A stretch of 64,000 bases of DNA from Sycon ciliatum (Eukaryota; Porifera; Calcarea; Leucosolenida; Sycettidae), in NCBI RefSeq assembly GCF_964019385.1, contig NC_088646.1, positions 41,229,563 to 41,293,562 of the forward strand, in the 5' to 3' direction. Positions 36,401 through 48,200 of the stretch are shown in pieces. The notes below the pieces were generated by a model. The model had not been told where the DNA came from, ran no database searches, and saw only the letters and a list, made by a program, of their open reading frames with translations. Within the stretch, counting starts at the first letter, position 1, and each line of letters begins with the position of its first letter. Position numbers and translations under genes: made by a program.

Positions 36401-39094
36401 CGTTTGGATGAGGAGTACATGTATTTTTTGGATGAGGTGTATGTTCGTACATGTTTGGATTAGGGGTATGTTTGGAATAGGGGCATGTTTGGAATAGGGG
36501 CATGTTTGGAATAGGGGTATGTTCGGATTAGGGGTATGTTCGGATGTGGGGTATGTTTGAATGAGGGGTATGTTTGAATGAGGGGTATGTTTGAATGAGG
36601 GGTATGTTTGGATTAGGGAACAGACACACAATGGCACCCATCTAAACTCCTTCCAATAACCCATTTGTGATAAGGGTTCAACGACTCCCTGCTGTTGTAC
36701 ACCCTGCATACCAGTGCTATGGTGATGTAGCTGACAATACAAAACACCACAAATACATTAGTCTCCCCATCACGAGTGGGACCAGCTGACGGTTTTGAGG
36801 CAAGGTTTTTTTAATGTTAAGATGGCTGCGTTGGAGATTGTGTGCAGTTCGACGAGTGCCTAGAAATCCAAGACTTGGACATTCTTGCCTTTAATTTCTT
36901 GGATACGTTTGAATCAGTGTTGCGGTTAATTGTTTTCTCTACCCAACTCTACTAGCACAACTACTACAGGGCACAAGACTATATTTGTGATTTTGCTTGA
37001 CCCTGCACATCATTTTGACCCTTCTGTCTGTACTACTGTAGTGTGGCATCGGCTTACTTATCAGCAGTGTGATGCCAGTACAATGTACAATGTATTGCCA
37101 TGATCTCAGTTAGGTTGCTGATGGTATTGCCACCGCCATTGTTGTGTTCTTCTATTCGTTATTGTGACGCAGCGGAGAATGGCGAGAGTACGATGCCCGT
37201 CTCGACAAGCCATGCTAGTCTTGAGAACGCTCAGCTCGCTATTGTGATGTGTGGCAAGTTCTCCACTGCTGCTGCTTTCTCCGTCGTCTACACTTACACA
37301 CCAGAACTTTTACCCACAGCTATCAGGTACTTGTAGTATTCACTGTTCATGTACTACTCTCTTGTTGAAGTACCTGCCTCGTGTAGAAGTACCTGCCTCG
37401 TGTAGAAGTCTGTTTCAAATATGAGTGTGACTTTTGCCATGAACCGGAGGCACGTCAGCCCGGCATTCGTACCTATTCTATTCAAGGGTTACGTAGCACA
37501 CTACGATTTCCAAGAACAATTATTCGCTGAAATCCCAATTAGGGAAGGGTTTGCTCCCCACACTGGAGCTCGCGCTATTCCGCCGACTTGACTTGACACT
37601 TGACTGACTCACGACTGCCATCCAGAGCACACGAGAAGCCCATCGAACTTTCGACTCGGCAAACCTGCAAGAAAGCACCACTCCCTGCTCAATACGCAGT
37701 ATTTCGGAGAATTCACCCCTCATCAAGTTGAGCTTGAGTAGGCTGAGGAAGATTGTGCACGAAGAGCACCACTGATACATGGCATTACAGTATCTCCGCC
37801 CTGGCCAGTTGGGGGTCATGTGACATGGTGAGTGTCTGTAAATCATACTTCATCTTGAATCACATGTATAGCTGTACTTGAGGTACTGTGTAGACTAGGG
37901 GTGAAACGGTTACCCTTTAAGGTAACAAACGGGTATCTGGCTTAACGGGCGGGTTATCGGGTACCCTTTATCCGCCCTACTTTTTCCAAAAACGTTGCAT
38001 TTGCTTGTGATCGTAAGCGCAGCATGTCTTTTGCAGGCATTCTGATAGGAGAGCGATTTTCGGGCAACAATTGCTACAGTAGCCTTCCGGATTTCACGCC
38101 CGGAGGATATGCGAAGTCATACAAGTACACTACACCGCGACAAGCACAGTGTGCACAATCACTGCGCTACATGCTAACAGTCGAAATTGTCGTAGCTACA
38201 ATGGATACCGTGATATGTAGCAGGATTGAACGAGGAAAAACACACTCAAAACTGTGCACTGAACTGTACAACTGTACAAGCAAGCTTCTAATACTGTACC
38301 CTACAATCCTACAAGACTATCGGGTACTCGTTTGCTAACGGATCAGCAGCTAAACAGACGGATACCCGGGTTACCCGGATCACCCCTTTCACCCCTAGTG
38401 TAGACACTAGGTGCATTAACGCATTTCAACCTGGAAAGAATCCTGTTTCATCAAACATGTGGAAGCACCTACACTGACTGAATCCCCAAACTTCTATTTA
38501 TGTAGTACTTGTGCATGTGATTTTCTTCTGTTGCTGTTTCAGAACTAGCGGCCTAGGAATGTGTGTGACTGTTTCACGATTTGGTGCTATTGTGTCACCG
38601 TTCGTCATTAATCTGGTAAGCATAGCTTGCCAAGTTATCTGTCTTTTTAAAAATGTGTCTCGTGATCTGGCTCATTTGACTCCCGGTATGGAGAACAGGA
38701 TATTGATATGGGTTCACGCTGAACACGTTTTTTTGTTTTTGAGGCGTTGGACTCCCAGTGTGTGAGTAGCAGAGCACTTCGAGCCTTCAATACGTGTGTC
38801 GCACTGTACGGACAAACTACCAGACTAGTCATCGATAGACTCATAGTGGAAACATGTGCATGTGTGTGCATATGCGTGTGTGCATGTGTGTGTGTGCACA
38901 TGTGTGTATGTGTGTGCATGTGTGTGTTGTTGTTGTTGTCCTGACAGGGTAGTTCAACACCACCCCTCCCCTACATACTATTTGCAATCCTATCCTTTCT
39001 GACATGTACGGGTATGCTCTGGTGGCCGGAGACTAAGAATCGAGACCTACCCGACACTCTTCAAGACTTGCGACAACGACTGAAGAGAGTCTGA
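30416..39094 (+). CDS. SLC22-type organic ion transporter (SLC22-B), 8 exons, 634 aa
   Basis: A paralogue of SLC22-A with the same predicted role. Exons: 30416-31000, 32222-32438, 33300-33516, 34848-35105, 36029-36282, 37173-37326, 38543-38615, 38948-39094; phases match SLC22-A at every junction. Landmarks are SYTPFSFYQKQ, a first extracellular loop with NVTSS, GMLLGSCLTGWLSDKYGRRT, VSESVAP, ESPYWLL, a Ser-rich cytoplasmic loop, YYGLALNTHGVGSNKYISFF, RYAGRRPT, CGKFSTAAAFSVVYTYTPEL, and WWPETKNRDLPDTLQDL at the end. The first ATG gives a hydrophilic 79-residue cytoplasmic extension absent from SLC22-A; an inner Met at 30653 aligns with the SLC22-A start. Exon 3 ends inside a 44-bp tandem array. 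An AATAAA about 870 bases past the stop (39967) may serve for polyadenylation. Confidence 0.88.
31514..31996. repeat. 34-bp minisatellite, about 14 copies
   Basis: The unit contains GTTGGGTGGAGATTTAGAG and CGTACCTGTACTCAT. Units vary mainly at one C/T site (GAGCGTACC or GAGTGTACC). Intron 1 of SLC22-B. Confidence 0.95.
32491..32690. mobile_element. MITE with CAGTCGYCCCTCTCTAATCC ends
   Basis: The ends CAGTCGTCCCTCTCTAATCC and GGATTAGAGAGGGGCGACTG are inverted with one change, and TA flanks both sides. Inside, CCGGATTATC and GCTGGATAAAC words recur. About 200 bp, non-coding, intron 2 of SLC22-B. Confidence 0.8.
32700..33012. repeat. Minisatellite of about 38 bp, seven to eight copies
   Basis: The unit is built on GCCTGTACTCCGTGGTAATG followed by CTGAATGCTAGGACTAAT. 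Some units carry an extra CAGTAACATCA or CAGTCATGGCTGT segment. Intron 2 of SLC22-B. Confidence 0.9.
33469..33612 (+). repeat. 44-bp tandem array containing the exon 3 splice donor of SLC22-B
   Basis: Units start at 33469, 33513 and 33557, with a partial fourth at 33601. Each has GGCTGTAWGTACTGGATCGG followed by TGCTTGTCGGGCTT. Donor-like GTs occur at 33517 (GTAAGT, the exon end used here), 33561 (GTATGT) and 33605 (GTAAGT), and the same position inside the exon reads GTATGT at 33473. Use of the later donors would read CTG TAA and stop at once. Confidence 0.88.
33640..33762. repeat. Two G homopolymers
   Basis: Runs of about 22 G (33640-33661) and 15 G (33748-33762) within 125 bases in intron 3 of SLC22-B; G-quadruplex-capable. 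Confidence 0.9.
34314..34552. repeat. Minisatellite of CTTGATCTGTG units
   Basis: Units of 13 and 16 bp alternate: CTTGATCTGTGGT and CTTGATCTGTGTCGT. About 16 copies in intron 3 of SLC22-B. Confidence 0.92.
35613..35826 (+). mobile_element. LINE endonuclease fragment (intron 4 of SLC22-B)
   Basis: With one frameshift, the translation runs KLRIAHINVCSLFTNL, VDILSITKTWL and RGYDIYRRDQKDKTGGGVCI. This is the first half of the apurinic-type endonuclease of CR1/L2-like LINEs (the HINVRSL, DILALTETWL and GGGVAIYV blocks). Related non-coding sequence may start near 35230. The fragment ends exactly where the minisatellite at 35797 begins. Confidence 0.75.
35797..36000. repeat. Minisatellite seeded by LINE codons, next to SLC22-B exon 5
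   Basis: Five or six units of about 36-40 bp contain GGAGGAGGAGTATGTAT, TTATGTAGT and GATGGACTGGA. The first unit is the GGGVCIYV codon run of the LINE fragment, so the array grew from it. It ends 28 bases before exon 5. Confidence 0.85.
36398..36620. repeat. Irregular array of GGATGAGGGGTATGTTT units
   Basis: About twelve units of 17-20 bp with variants GGAATAGGGGCATGTTT and GGATTAGGGGTATGTTC. Intron 5 of SLC22-B. Confidence 0.88.
37550..37627 (-). repeat. Repeat segment also present inverted at 40863-40950
   Basis: CTTGACACTTGACTGACTC and GACTGCCATCCAGAGCAC, preceded by CTCCCCACAC and GAGCTCGCG, are found in inverse order and strand at 40863-40950. The segment is a dispersed repeat with no coding evidence. 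Confidence 0.65.
37896..38397. mobile_element. hAT-type MITE with 8-bp target duplication
   Basis: Inverted ends TAGGGGTGAAACGG and CCTTTCACCCCTA. The 8-bp duplication GTGTAGAC is perfect at 37888-37895 and 38398-38405, diagnostic of hAT-type insertion. The interior has GGTTACCC and CGGGTAACC-type words and no transposase frame. Intron 6 of SLC22-B. Confidence 0.85.
38857..38930. repeat. TG-rich tract upstream of SLC22-B exon 8
   Basis: TG alternation with CA and AT steps ends just before TTGTTGTTGTCCTGACAG, the acceptor of the last exon. Confidence 0.85.
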
Positions 39095-41265
39095 TCACAT
39101 GATTTGGTCATGTGACTGGTCTGATCACATGATCACATGCACTGACAGCATGCCCTGATCCATGTTGTAGCTGCTGCACATCCAGGCATACTGGATCATC
39201 ATTGGATACACTGATCCAGTGCATCAGTACTGGTATGGCACTGAGCAGTATTCCGCTGGTGTTGTGTTGGACCTGGAGTACAGGGGCGTGCACACTGAGC
39301 TGCACCAGCGAGTAGCACAATACGGTGTTGTACCGGGAAATAGTACAATACGGTGTTGTAGCACTCCCTGGTGAGCACTACGCCATGATCCATATCATCA
39401 TGTGCTAGCTGTCAGAACAGACACGCTATGCTATGCTCAGTGTGGCTCTAAGTCAGATGGGTACATGCCCAACTCACTGTGCACATAAGTAAGTGCTGCA
39501 GTATCATAATATCTTATTACTTGAAGTTATCAGACTACATAAACTGCTGGTATCGAGACTGCATATGCTATCTACATGTACACATTATTATAGCAATGAT
39601 GGCCCAGGGAGTATGATGGCCCAGGGAGTATGATGGCCCAGGGAGTATGATGGCCCAGGGAGTATGATGGCCAAGGGAGACCTGTTAACTTATTTACACT
39701 GCGTATGCATCACAGCCTGTCCTATTTTCGATGGCAAGAAAACTTGAAATGTTGCTAGGACCAGCAGGCTTGCCTTCTGATCACCAATTGCTGGGCCGCG
39801 TCAGCCTATTTTTCACCCACAGTATAATTACAAGTATATTGTATTTTGCAGTATGGTTTATCTGAATTGTTGTGCCACTTTCCATTGCTACTTGATTGGC
39901 ATTCCTGTTGGATCTTTCATCGGGGGTTCGGGATTGTTGGTTGGTGACAGTTGATTTTGGATCCGCAATAAAGCGCGCTGATCTGTGGGAACTGGGGGGG
40001 GGGGGGGCACGACTAGGTGGCGAGTGTACTTTGGGTGGCATAACAATTGCCATTCTTACGGATGGAATAACAAACCCAGCCCAGCAGTACCAGTGTGCCT
40101 GAGATTGATTTGGTCATTGCATCCATCAGGCAAGCCACGTTTCTCACGGGAATGCATGCAGTGTCCAGCAGTGGCGGCACCTCACGGTTTGCTGTGATGG
40201 CAAGGGCTTGTGAATGTGTATGTGTGCGCATGTGTCTGTCTCGCAAGACGTCCGACCATTATGCTCTAGTGATACACTGTATTCTTGCCATTGGGATGTC
40301 TTGGTCACTTGCTGGCATTTACCATTGCCTTCGTGTTGGTGTAATCATGGGCATACATCTGACTGCCTCACCTCTTGATGGGCCCGCAACGTCTATTATA
40401 TATATAAAGCGCCTCGGCGCTAATTTGGGAAATACGGTAGATTGCAAGCAGAAGCATGATCGGTGCGTTTTTTGATGTCTGGAAACTCAGCGCCCAATTC
40501 TGGGAGAAAATTATTAAATTTTGGTGGCTCTGCATAACGCGCTAACGCACAAATACTGTAAAAGCCATTATTCTAACGAGGCACTGATATAACAATTTCC
40601 TACAATTGACTGGTTTACGTGAACAAAAGGTAGCGATTCTGACTCATTCTCAACGCTCAATAGCAGCAGTATTGTATTGTGTGATTTCTGTATAACGATT
40701 TCTATTTTAACGACAGATCTCTCCGCGTTAACTCGTTAGAGTTAGCACTTCGTTATAATTATTATTATGGCTTTTACAGTACACATGCTGCAGAAAGTCA
40801 CAAAATAATATTTTAAATACACATAATTATACGAAGTAGTGGTTGCGACGCGTCACTTATCTTGTGCTCTGGATGGCAGTCGTGAGTCAGTCAAGTGTCA
40901 AGTAAAGTCAAAAAAACGCGAGCTCCGGTACGTGTGGGGAGCAAACCCTTTTCACACATAATAATTATGCTGCAGAAAGTCACAAAATAATTTTTTCGTA
41001 TCTTAAAATTGTAGTCGATATTTCAAGTGTTTTCCAAAGCCAAGGTAAGTAATGTAGATGCCTATCAGTATCACTCAACAAGGATCAGTATGCAGCAATT
41101 AAAATGTGTTGCCATTGGTTTGGCCAGTCACTCAGTCTGACTCTGAGCTCCGCGCGCGCGCTGAGCATGAAGAGACCTAACACGCGTGCACGATCACCAC
41201 TACGCACTAGCAGCCAACAAAACAAAAATAAAACAGAAAAGTGATCGAGTTGAGCACATCGTCGA
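39095..41265. other. Intergenic region between SLC22-B and Epc
   Basis: Past the SLC22-B stop there are GATCACATGATC-type palindromes (39090-39145), a duplicated AATACGGTGTTGTA (about 39320-39360), and five copies of a 17-bp unit GATGGCCCAGGGAGTAT at about 39597-39672. A MITE lies at 40556-40779 and a repeat segment at 40863-40950. Nothing coding is recognised. Confidence 0.45.
40556..40779. mobile_element. MITE with CTGTAAAAGCCAT ends and TA duplication
   Basis: Ends CTGTAAAAGCCATTATT and AATTATTATTATGGCTTTTACAG are inverted (the second end is longer by slippage); TA flanks both sides, as for Tc1/mariner-type insertions. Inside, TATAACGATTTC and AACGAGGC words suggest further self-pairing. 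Confidence 0.75.
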
Positions 41266-41275
41266 GTCGTTACCA

Positions 41276-41790
41276 TGGTTTTACAAGACAAACACCGCGA
41301 GTATACCAAGGGCGCGTTTGGTTGGTACGAACTAGAACAGGATTCACCAGAACAGCGCGTTTGGTTGGGACTGCACCTGTTCTGGGTCGGCCAGAACATG
41401 TTCTGCTTGCTCCGGCCTCGAGGCCGGAGCAGACCGAGCAGTTTCACTTTTTCACAGTGAAACCTGGCGGGAACATCGATTTTGGTCCCAGATGATCACG
41501 TGCATACGCTTTTGGGTTGGATTCGTCGTACCGTACAAAGTGACCATGGTGACCCATACACATTTTGAAGAATGCACCAAGTTTGGCACATTTTCTCACA
41601 AAAATGTGCTCTGTTTCTGGAGTAGCGTTTGGTTGGCATGAGGCTGCTCCATGTGCACCAGCTGTTCGATCCTGTTCTAGATCGTACCAACCAAACGCAC
41701 CCCAAGAGTACATGAAAACCAGGGAGCCCTACACATACGTATGTGTAGGGCTCCCTGATGAAAACCGGTTTCATGTACTCTTGCGAGCAG
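41276..41790. mobile_element. Foldback element with a perfect 36-bp palindrome
   Basis: Left words GCGTTTGGTTGGTACGA and CTAGAACAGGAT at about 41310-41345 are inverted at about 41660-41700. At 41721-41756 there is a perfect palindrome whose half is AGGGAGCCCTACACATAC, flanked on both sides by inverted GAAAACC and CATGTACTCTT words. It lies just upstream of the Epc promoter region. Confidence 0.75.
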
Positions 41791-41826
41791 AGTACGTATC
41801 CGCGTATGCATGATCCAGCTGCGTCA

Positions 41827-42113
41827 TGACGTCACATGCTAGCGTGCTACCTCGCTAGTATGCTAGGTGCAAAATTTCAAACCCTCTAAAACGACGTTAC
41901 GTGTACCGGCGGCGCGGCTATGAAGTATGCGCGCGCGGTCTTTTGGTCGTCGTGACGTATACGCGCGTGCGGCAGTGTACGTGTGTGGGCGATGCTCTGC
42001 GCATGCGCATCGTACACATTTTTGGTTTGCTTGAGCCGCGCTTGCCCCAGCGCAATGACTGGGCAAAGAGTTGTTGTACCACTGCTGCATTCAGTGAGAA
42101 CATGGCGGTATAA
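41827..42113 (+). promoter_or_regulatory. Candidate Epc promoter with CRE-, NRF1- and YY1-like sites
   Basis: TGACGTCA (41827-41834) is a full cAMP-response-element palindrome. TGCGCATGCGCA (41998-42009) is a full NRF1 palindrome. AACATGGCGG (about 42099-42108) fits YY1. The stretch 41925-42020 is CpG-rich compared with its surroundings. No TATA box is present, as expected for a broadly expressed chromatin gene. The inference is from motifs alone; these elements lie 160-450 bases before the start codon. Confidence 0.5.
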
Positions 42114-42276
42114 TAGAAATGGTGAAGTAGTGTACATTTGAAGTCACGTTCTCCGTCGACGAAAGTCAGCTTTTATTTCATCTTTGGAATCGCCAGGCCA
42201 TGCCAAGCATTTTGGTATGAAGTTTGGGCCTAGGAAAATTCTTGGAGTGCTCCAGTGAGGTTGTTGTGCCGGCAGG

Positions 42277-45200
42277 ATGAATAAGTTGTCGTTCCGTGCT
42301 CGGGCGCTTGACCCCAACAAGGCACTTCCAGTTTACCATGCTGATGAGCTGCCCGACTTGTCGGATTACAATGCCATCAATCGCGCCGTTCCTGAAATGC
42401 CTACTGGCATGGAGAAGGAAGAAGAAACGGTCGGTCTTTGTCTTTGTCTTGGGTGGGGCGCTGCGGTCCGCCATTTTTGTTTGTTTGACAAATATGGCGG
42501 ATATGTCTGTGTGGATATTTTTTTGTGTCGTCAGTTTTTTGTAAAAATGTAGAATTAGTGCATACATTTTATTTCATACACTTCGTCCTTGTGCCTCCTC
42601 TTAGTTATGTATTGTACCACTAGCAGAATGGTGTTTTCGTCCACCTCTACCTTACCCCCAATGATCAGTTCGTCTTGCTCATGCAAGTAATAATCTTATC
42701 ATTTAATTTTTTGGAACTTGGAACTCGGGTATTGAGCCAATAGCTGTACAGTATCTAGTTACAGTGGTGGATAGTTACTCTTAACTCGTTTCCATATGTC
42801 CTTTTCCTTTCTACTTTTATTATTGGCTCAATACCCGAGTTTCAAATTGCACACCTGATGAGCCGTCACGAACCATACGGCGAAACGTATGTCGTGTGAA
42901 ACAACTTGTTTTGTAGTCAACTAGTCCATCACAATGTCATGCATAAGGAGTACTGTAGGAGTTTTGATTTCGGCTTGTACAATTCGTTCTCGCAAAGCTT
43001 CCCCCTTCTTAACTTATCTTTGATATTTTTGACCCACCCAAGTTGGGCGGTGTGCTGCTTTGCTGCTTCGAATTGTAGTTAGACCGCTTTGTCAAATCGC
43101 CTACTGGTCTCGTCATCGTCCAGTAACAATCCACATTCTTTGTTCCGTTGGGACTGTAGCTTGTGCTCGTTTTCGTTGCGCTTGCCTTCCCCTCTTTGGT
43201 CTTTCCATAACCTTGAACCTTCCAAGTTGGAAGGCTGTCGGTTAGCGCTACGGAGATGTGTTGAAGCTAGGTGTTAGGACGTCGAATGTCTCAGTACTCT
43301 GTCAGTTTTGTGCCTAGTTATTGCACTTTCTGACTGTATATAGTATCTAGTTACAGTGGTGAATAGTTACTCTTAACTCGTTTCCATATTTCCTTTTCCT
43401 TTCTATTTCTGGAACTAGTTTTTTTAATTCTGGAATGACCAGAATGAGCGGATTCTGGCCTTGTAAACGAACGACTGGAATTCACAACGCATTTTATTCA
43501 TGTCACAAACAAAATTGATGAATCGTAAAAAGAGATCATGTACACCCTCGCGCGCACGTGGACCCAGCATCGCGCACACGCTGGCCAGGGAGGCTCTTCG
43601 TACTCTTGAGTCATGACCAGACCGGTAACACACCGACTGCAATTCTGGCGCCAGAATTAGAGAAATTCCGCCCTCTCTTCAGAATTGTCGGATTCGACGG
43701 AATTGGATAAAATCAATTCTAACGACGGAATTTGTCACTTTTTATGTAATCGAACTGTGCATCAACAATAACTAATTCTAGAATTGACCGAAATGCGTGT
43801 AATCGAAAGCGCCCATTGTACAAACGTACAATGCACTGATACAGAATAATTTACCGATGACATGAAGCGTAGTGATACATGTACACACACACACACACAC
43901 CATGTCCAGACTAACTCATCCATGTAGCGTCAGAACCAAAGGACAGCTACTGTAAACTGCCTTATGTTCTCGACATTTAATAATGCTTGCTCTTTTCGCA
44001 AGAACAGCACAACGCAAATATTAACGGCTGGAAATTAAACTTCAACAGTGGGCGTTGGCGTGTGACCACAGTGCTCCACAAACCTTTGCCATTGTTAACT
44101 TGCTTGATCTGAGAAATTGCGAAAAAAGTAATGTTGTGAATATTGCGGTTTACATTATATCGTGAATTTCACAGTATACCACTCAAAGTAAACTTGTTCT
44201 TATGATTACTGGTGGAATAAGGCATTTAGGGATGACTAAAACACTAAAATAGTATCTATTGTCGTAAACCGATATCTGAGTATTGCTGAGTGCATAGAGG
44301 TTGCGTTGCCTATAAGGTGGTTCCCAGCCAGATTTTGACGGCAGTCGGGTGAAAATGAAAACTTCAGGGTCCATCGAGTTTGGGTCGTGAAGTCGATTGG
44401 TCCTGGTCTTGCATCTCTCTGATGAAGCATTCTCGAGATAATTGAATTTGAATATGTGAATATCAGGGTCCACGTCTTGGTGCAATGCGGTCGGCATCCA
44501 CACCCTGCTATGTCAGCGCATGAAGCTAGGTGAAAAGGAGATGTCTTACTGTAGCATATTTATTTATTCAACTTCTTATTCAAGGCGACTTATGCGTAAC
44601 CAGTCTAATGGAAAACACTCCTGGATTGGAGTGTTATGGGCGGTTTGCTAGATTATGATTGTGCCGTTTGCTCAAAGTTGTTACTTCTATTGCTTGCGCT
44701 GCTGTTGCTAACAGGAACATCATTTGCAGCGTGCTATGGCCGCTCAGCAATTGTATGGTGAAGCCCAGCAACTTGTCATTCCAACACCTGATTTTAATTC
44801 CTCCGTCGCCGACTACACTGATGTCTACAAGAAAAAATCTACTCAACCGCGAAATTTCATCCGCATGCATGGTACGTATATTGCTTCGGTTTAGCATTTG
44901 TTGGTCTGCGGGAAAAACCTTGGATACTGTAGTGTCGCGTATAAAGCATGGCCCGTATAGAAGCATGACTCGAATAGAAGCCGGCTTTTCGAAGCACGCT
45001 GTGACACAGAAGCACAATTTGAATAGAAGCATACGTGCAAGTACTACATGTACTAGCACACTACATGCGTGACAATATGCACTGTACAGTGTAGACTGAA
45101 GATGTGGACATAGAAGCATAACTTGAATAGAAGCATGGTTTGAACTTTAGCTTATACGGCCGTAAGCAGCTGCTTTTATACGCGACGTTACGGTATCTTT

Positions 45201-48200
45201 ACATTTTCCGTTTTTGGCCTCTGGTGAATCTCTTGGCATAGTATTTTGAATTGTATTGTGAAGCCTTTTGAGTGTCTGAACCAGTGCTAAGCTTATTTAC
45301 GCAATAAATGTCCTTGTCCATGCATTGTGTAGGATATCTGGATTCCGATTTCCCAGAATATGACTTGGATGATGAAGATGTGAAGTGGTGTAACTCTCAA
45401 AAGGTTAGTTCAGTTAGTGTAGCATTATGGTAGTAATGCAGATTAATGGGGGCGCGCAGCTTTGTGCTACCGCTCAAACTATGCTACTATGATTGCTAAC
45501 GCTGTTACTTCATGCCCGTGCTTTGCTGCTGGCCACGGTCACGTGCACTTCACATCACGGTAACCATGTCGACCAAACAACATGGTGCATGCACACGTGG
45601 AACTCTCTGCGACGTGACATTCTACGTGGGCGGCACGCAACGTGGCATGCTAAAGTTCGCCTAGGTGTATGTTTCAATCCGTTCTGTGTGTGGATCATTC
45701 TTTCGAACCGTTGTGTTTCACCCACCCACCTCCCATTTCTCATCACTCATTTACTTTGATAAGGTAGATAAAGGGGTGTTGGCCACGCTCATTTCCGGCT
45801 ACTCAGGGCTCTCGGTCTCCGTCCCTCGGACCTGGCTATCCGCTCTTGGCTCCGGCCAAGGCTCCTGCTCTGGCAGTGACTGACCGGCCGACCCCTTGAT
45901 CTCTCTCCGTAGCCTCTCACTCCGCTGGCCAGCAGCTGTGTGTCGTAGTTAATTGACATTCAGCTAACTGTTTTTGCCCGGTCTGCCGAAATAATCTGCA
46001 CCTGGCGACGGCAATAAATAAGAATCTGTTCTACGCGTGTGCTAGTTTGTACGTGAAGTGTGTTGGTTACAGTGAGGGCTGCGTCCCACCAGCCTGTGTG
46101 GATTCACAGGAAGTGTGAGTTATGAAGTCTGAAGAGAAAGTTGAACGGTCTCTGCTGGGATGACGGCTACACCTTAGCTCAGTGGTTGGAGCATCGCTGG
46201 CCTCAAGCGAAGGTCCCTGGTTCGAATCCTGGTGGTGACAGTCAATTTTTTCTTCAGATTCTTCCCGTTTGTGTCTTTCCCTCAAACCAGTGGCTGTTCT
46301 ACTTTGTTCTGCTTTGTTAACTTTTATCGTTGTCAGGGCTTGACTGAGCTCAAATTGGAAACAATGATTGAAACTCTAGAAAAAGGTCTCGGCCAACAGT
46401 CTGTAAGTATAAAGATGACCTGCTTACCGTACGTCCGCACCTTTAAAGCCATGGTGGTAAATTCGATTATAAAGCCAGTCTCAGTTATAAAGCCATAGCC
46501 TTCGTAAATGAAATGATATTAGAAGTATGTTTTTAAAAAAAAATGAAGGAATAAGTACAATGCTAGCCAACTTCCAGCCCAGCAGGAATGGTGAACAAGT
46601 AGATTTAGATTGAAATTTATGTGTGGACTTCGACTTTTATGGCATGGCGTAGTGGGCGAGTCATTTTGCATCTAAAATATCTAGGAAAGCAGCTGTGTTT
46701 CGAATATAAGACCATGGCTTTAAAGGCGCTGACACACGGTATTATTTAGGGCTCAAACGATTAGTCCGATTAACCGGTTGCAGACCGGTTACGAAGCATT
46801 AACGGTTAACCGATAAAGATAACGGTTACGCAGTAACTTTTCAGTCAAGTATCAGGTCGTTGCAAAGTGTGCACTTTCGCGGGCTGTCACACGCGTACGC
46901 AATTTCTGGGCTGTCAACTCGGTCATATCTGGTCTCTTGGTGTGAGAGTATGTATGAATGAGCATGCAAGAGAATGTACATGTGTGCGTTGTACTAAATA
47001 GGGTACATTTTTTGAATGAGTGTAGTCAAATATACAGTTAAAAAAGAGTCCGCAGGATTGCCCTGGCTTATAGGTTATAACCGGTTAACCGACCGTTAGC
47101 TTAGCAGTTAACCGTCAGGGGTAAAACCGTGACCGTTTGAGCCCTAGTATTATTACTGGATTGTGGGTGTGTTTCCCCACTGTGGTCCATTTATTGACTG
47201 GTTTAGCTGGAAAGTGTATCATTAGAGATGGGCAGTTTTTCTCCCTGATTTGAATAATAACCAGCAGATTTATTGATTGCGGTTATCAAGACAAGCTGAA
47301 TCGACATTTGTGTACATGTATACTTTATTCATGCAATGTAAAACGGTGGAGACAATGTGCAATAAAACGATGAAAGTGGGAAGAAATAGTGTAGAGAGAA
47401 ATTAGGATAAACACCGCCTAAGAAATACTACATTAGGGGCGACACTACGGCAATGAAAACGTGCTTTCAGCTTAAAGGGGAAGTTAAGGCAAAAATTAAA
47501 ATTTCACCAGTTGTAGTCTTCAGGGTGCTGAGTCGAATGGTCTTGGTCCGAGAAAGCCGAGACGCTCCCTTCCTACTTGAATCCCAATCGAACTCGCGCA
47601 CTTCCACCGAAACTGGGTGACTGCGCCCTACTAAATGGGGATTTGTATGCAAAATGTCACTAAAAGCGCCATTTCGTTCTTATAAAAGCACGGATGACCG
47701 CGATTGGCCCATATGTTGTAGTCTTTTGGACGCTGAGTCGACTGGTTTTGGTCCGAAAAGGCTGCGATGCAGCGTTCCTCCTTTATTCCCAATCGAACAT
47801 GGTTGAACAAGTGGTCACGTGCTCCTGGGTGCCCAAATCACCTGGTCACCATGCCAGCAGGCGACAACTTTCACACCAAGGTTCAACTCGAGTTCAACTC
47901 GAGTGACAGGACTGCACCCAAAAAAGGTCAAACAGGCTAGTAAGTTGTACCCTGCACAGGCGCGTGCTCGGCGATGGGCACGGGGGGGGCACGTGCACCC
48001 CCCAAAAATTTTCAATCTGGGTAATTGCAATTGTAATGTATGCAAATATGCTCTAAAATTCAAGAAAGGTTGCAAACAAATTGCAGAAAATTGCCGGGGG
48101 GGGGCTCCCCTCGGCTCCCGTGCACCCCCCTAGTTGGGGGGCCGAGCACGCCCCTGCTGCAGGCACGGTGACCAGCTGACTGGTGTACGCAGGAGCACGT

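Noticed and set aside
42178..42567. Minus-strand frame of 129 codons
   Set aside because: It is the antisense of Epc exon 1 and its flank; the sense exon has clear family identity.
46166..46240. Functional tRNA gene
   Set aside because: A- and B-boxes are good but the acceptor arm does not pair and T33 is missing; better explained as a SINE head.
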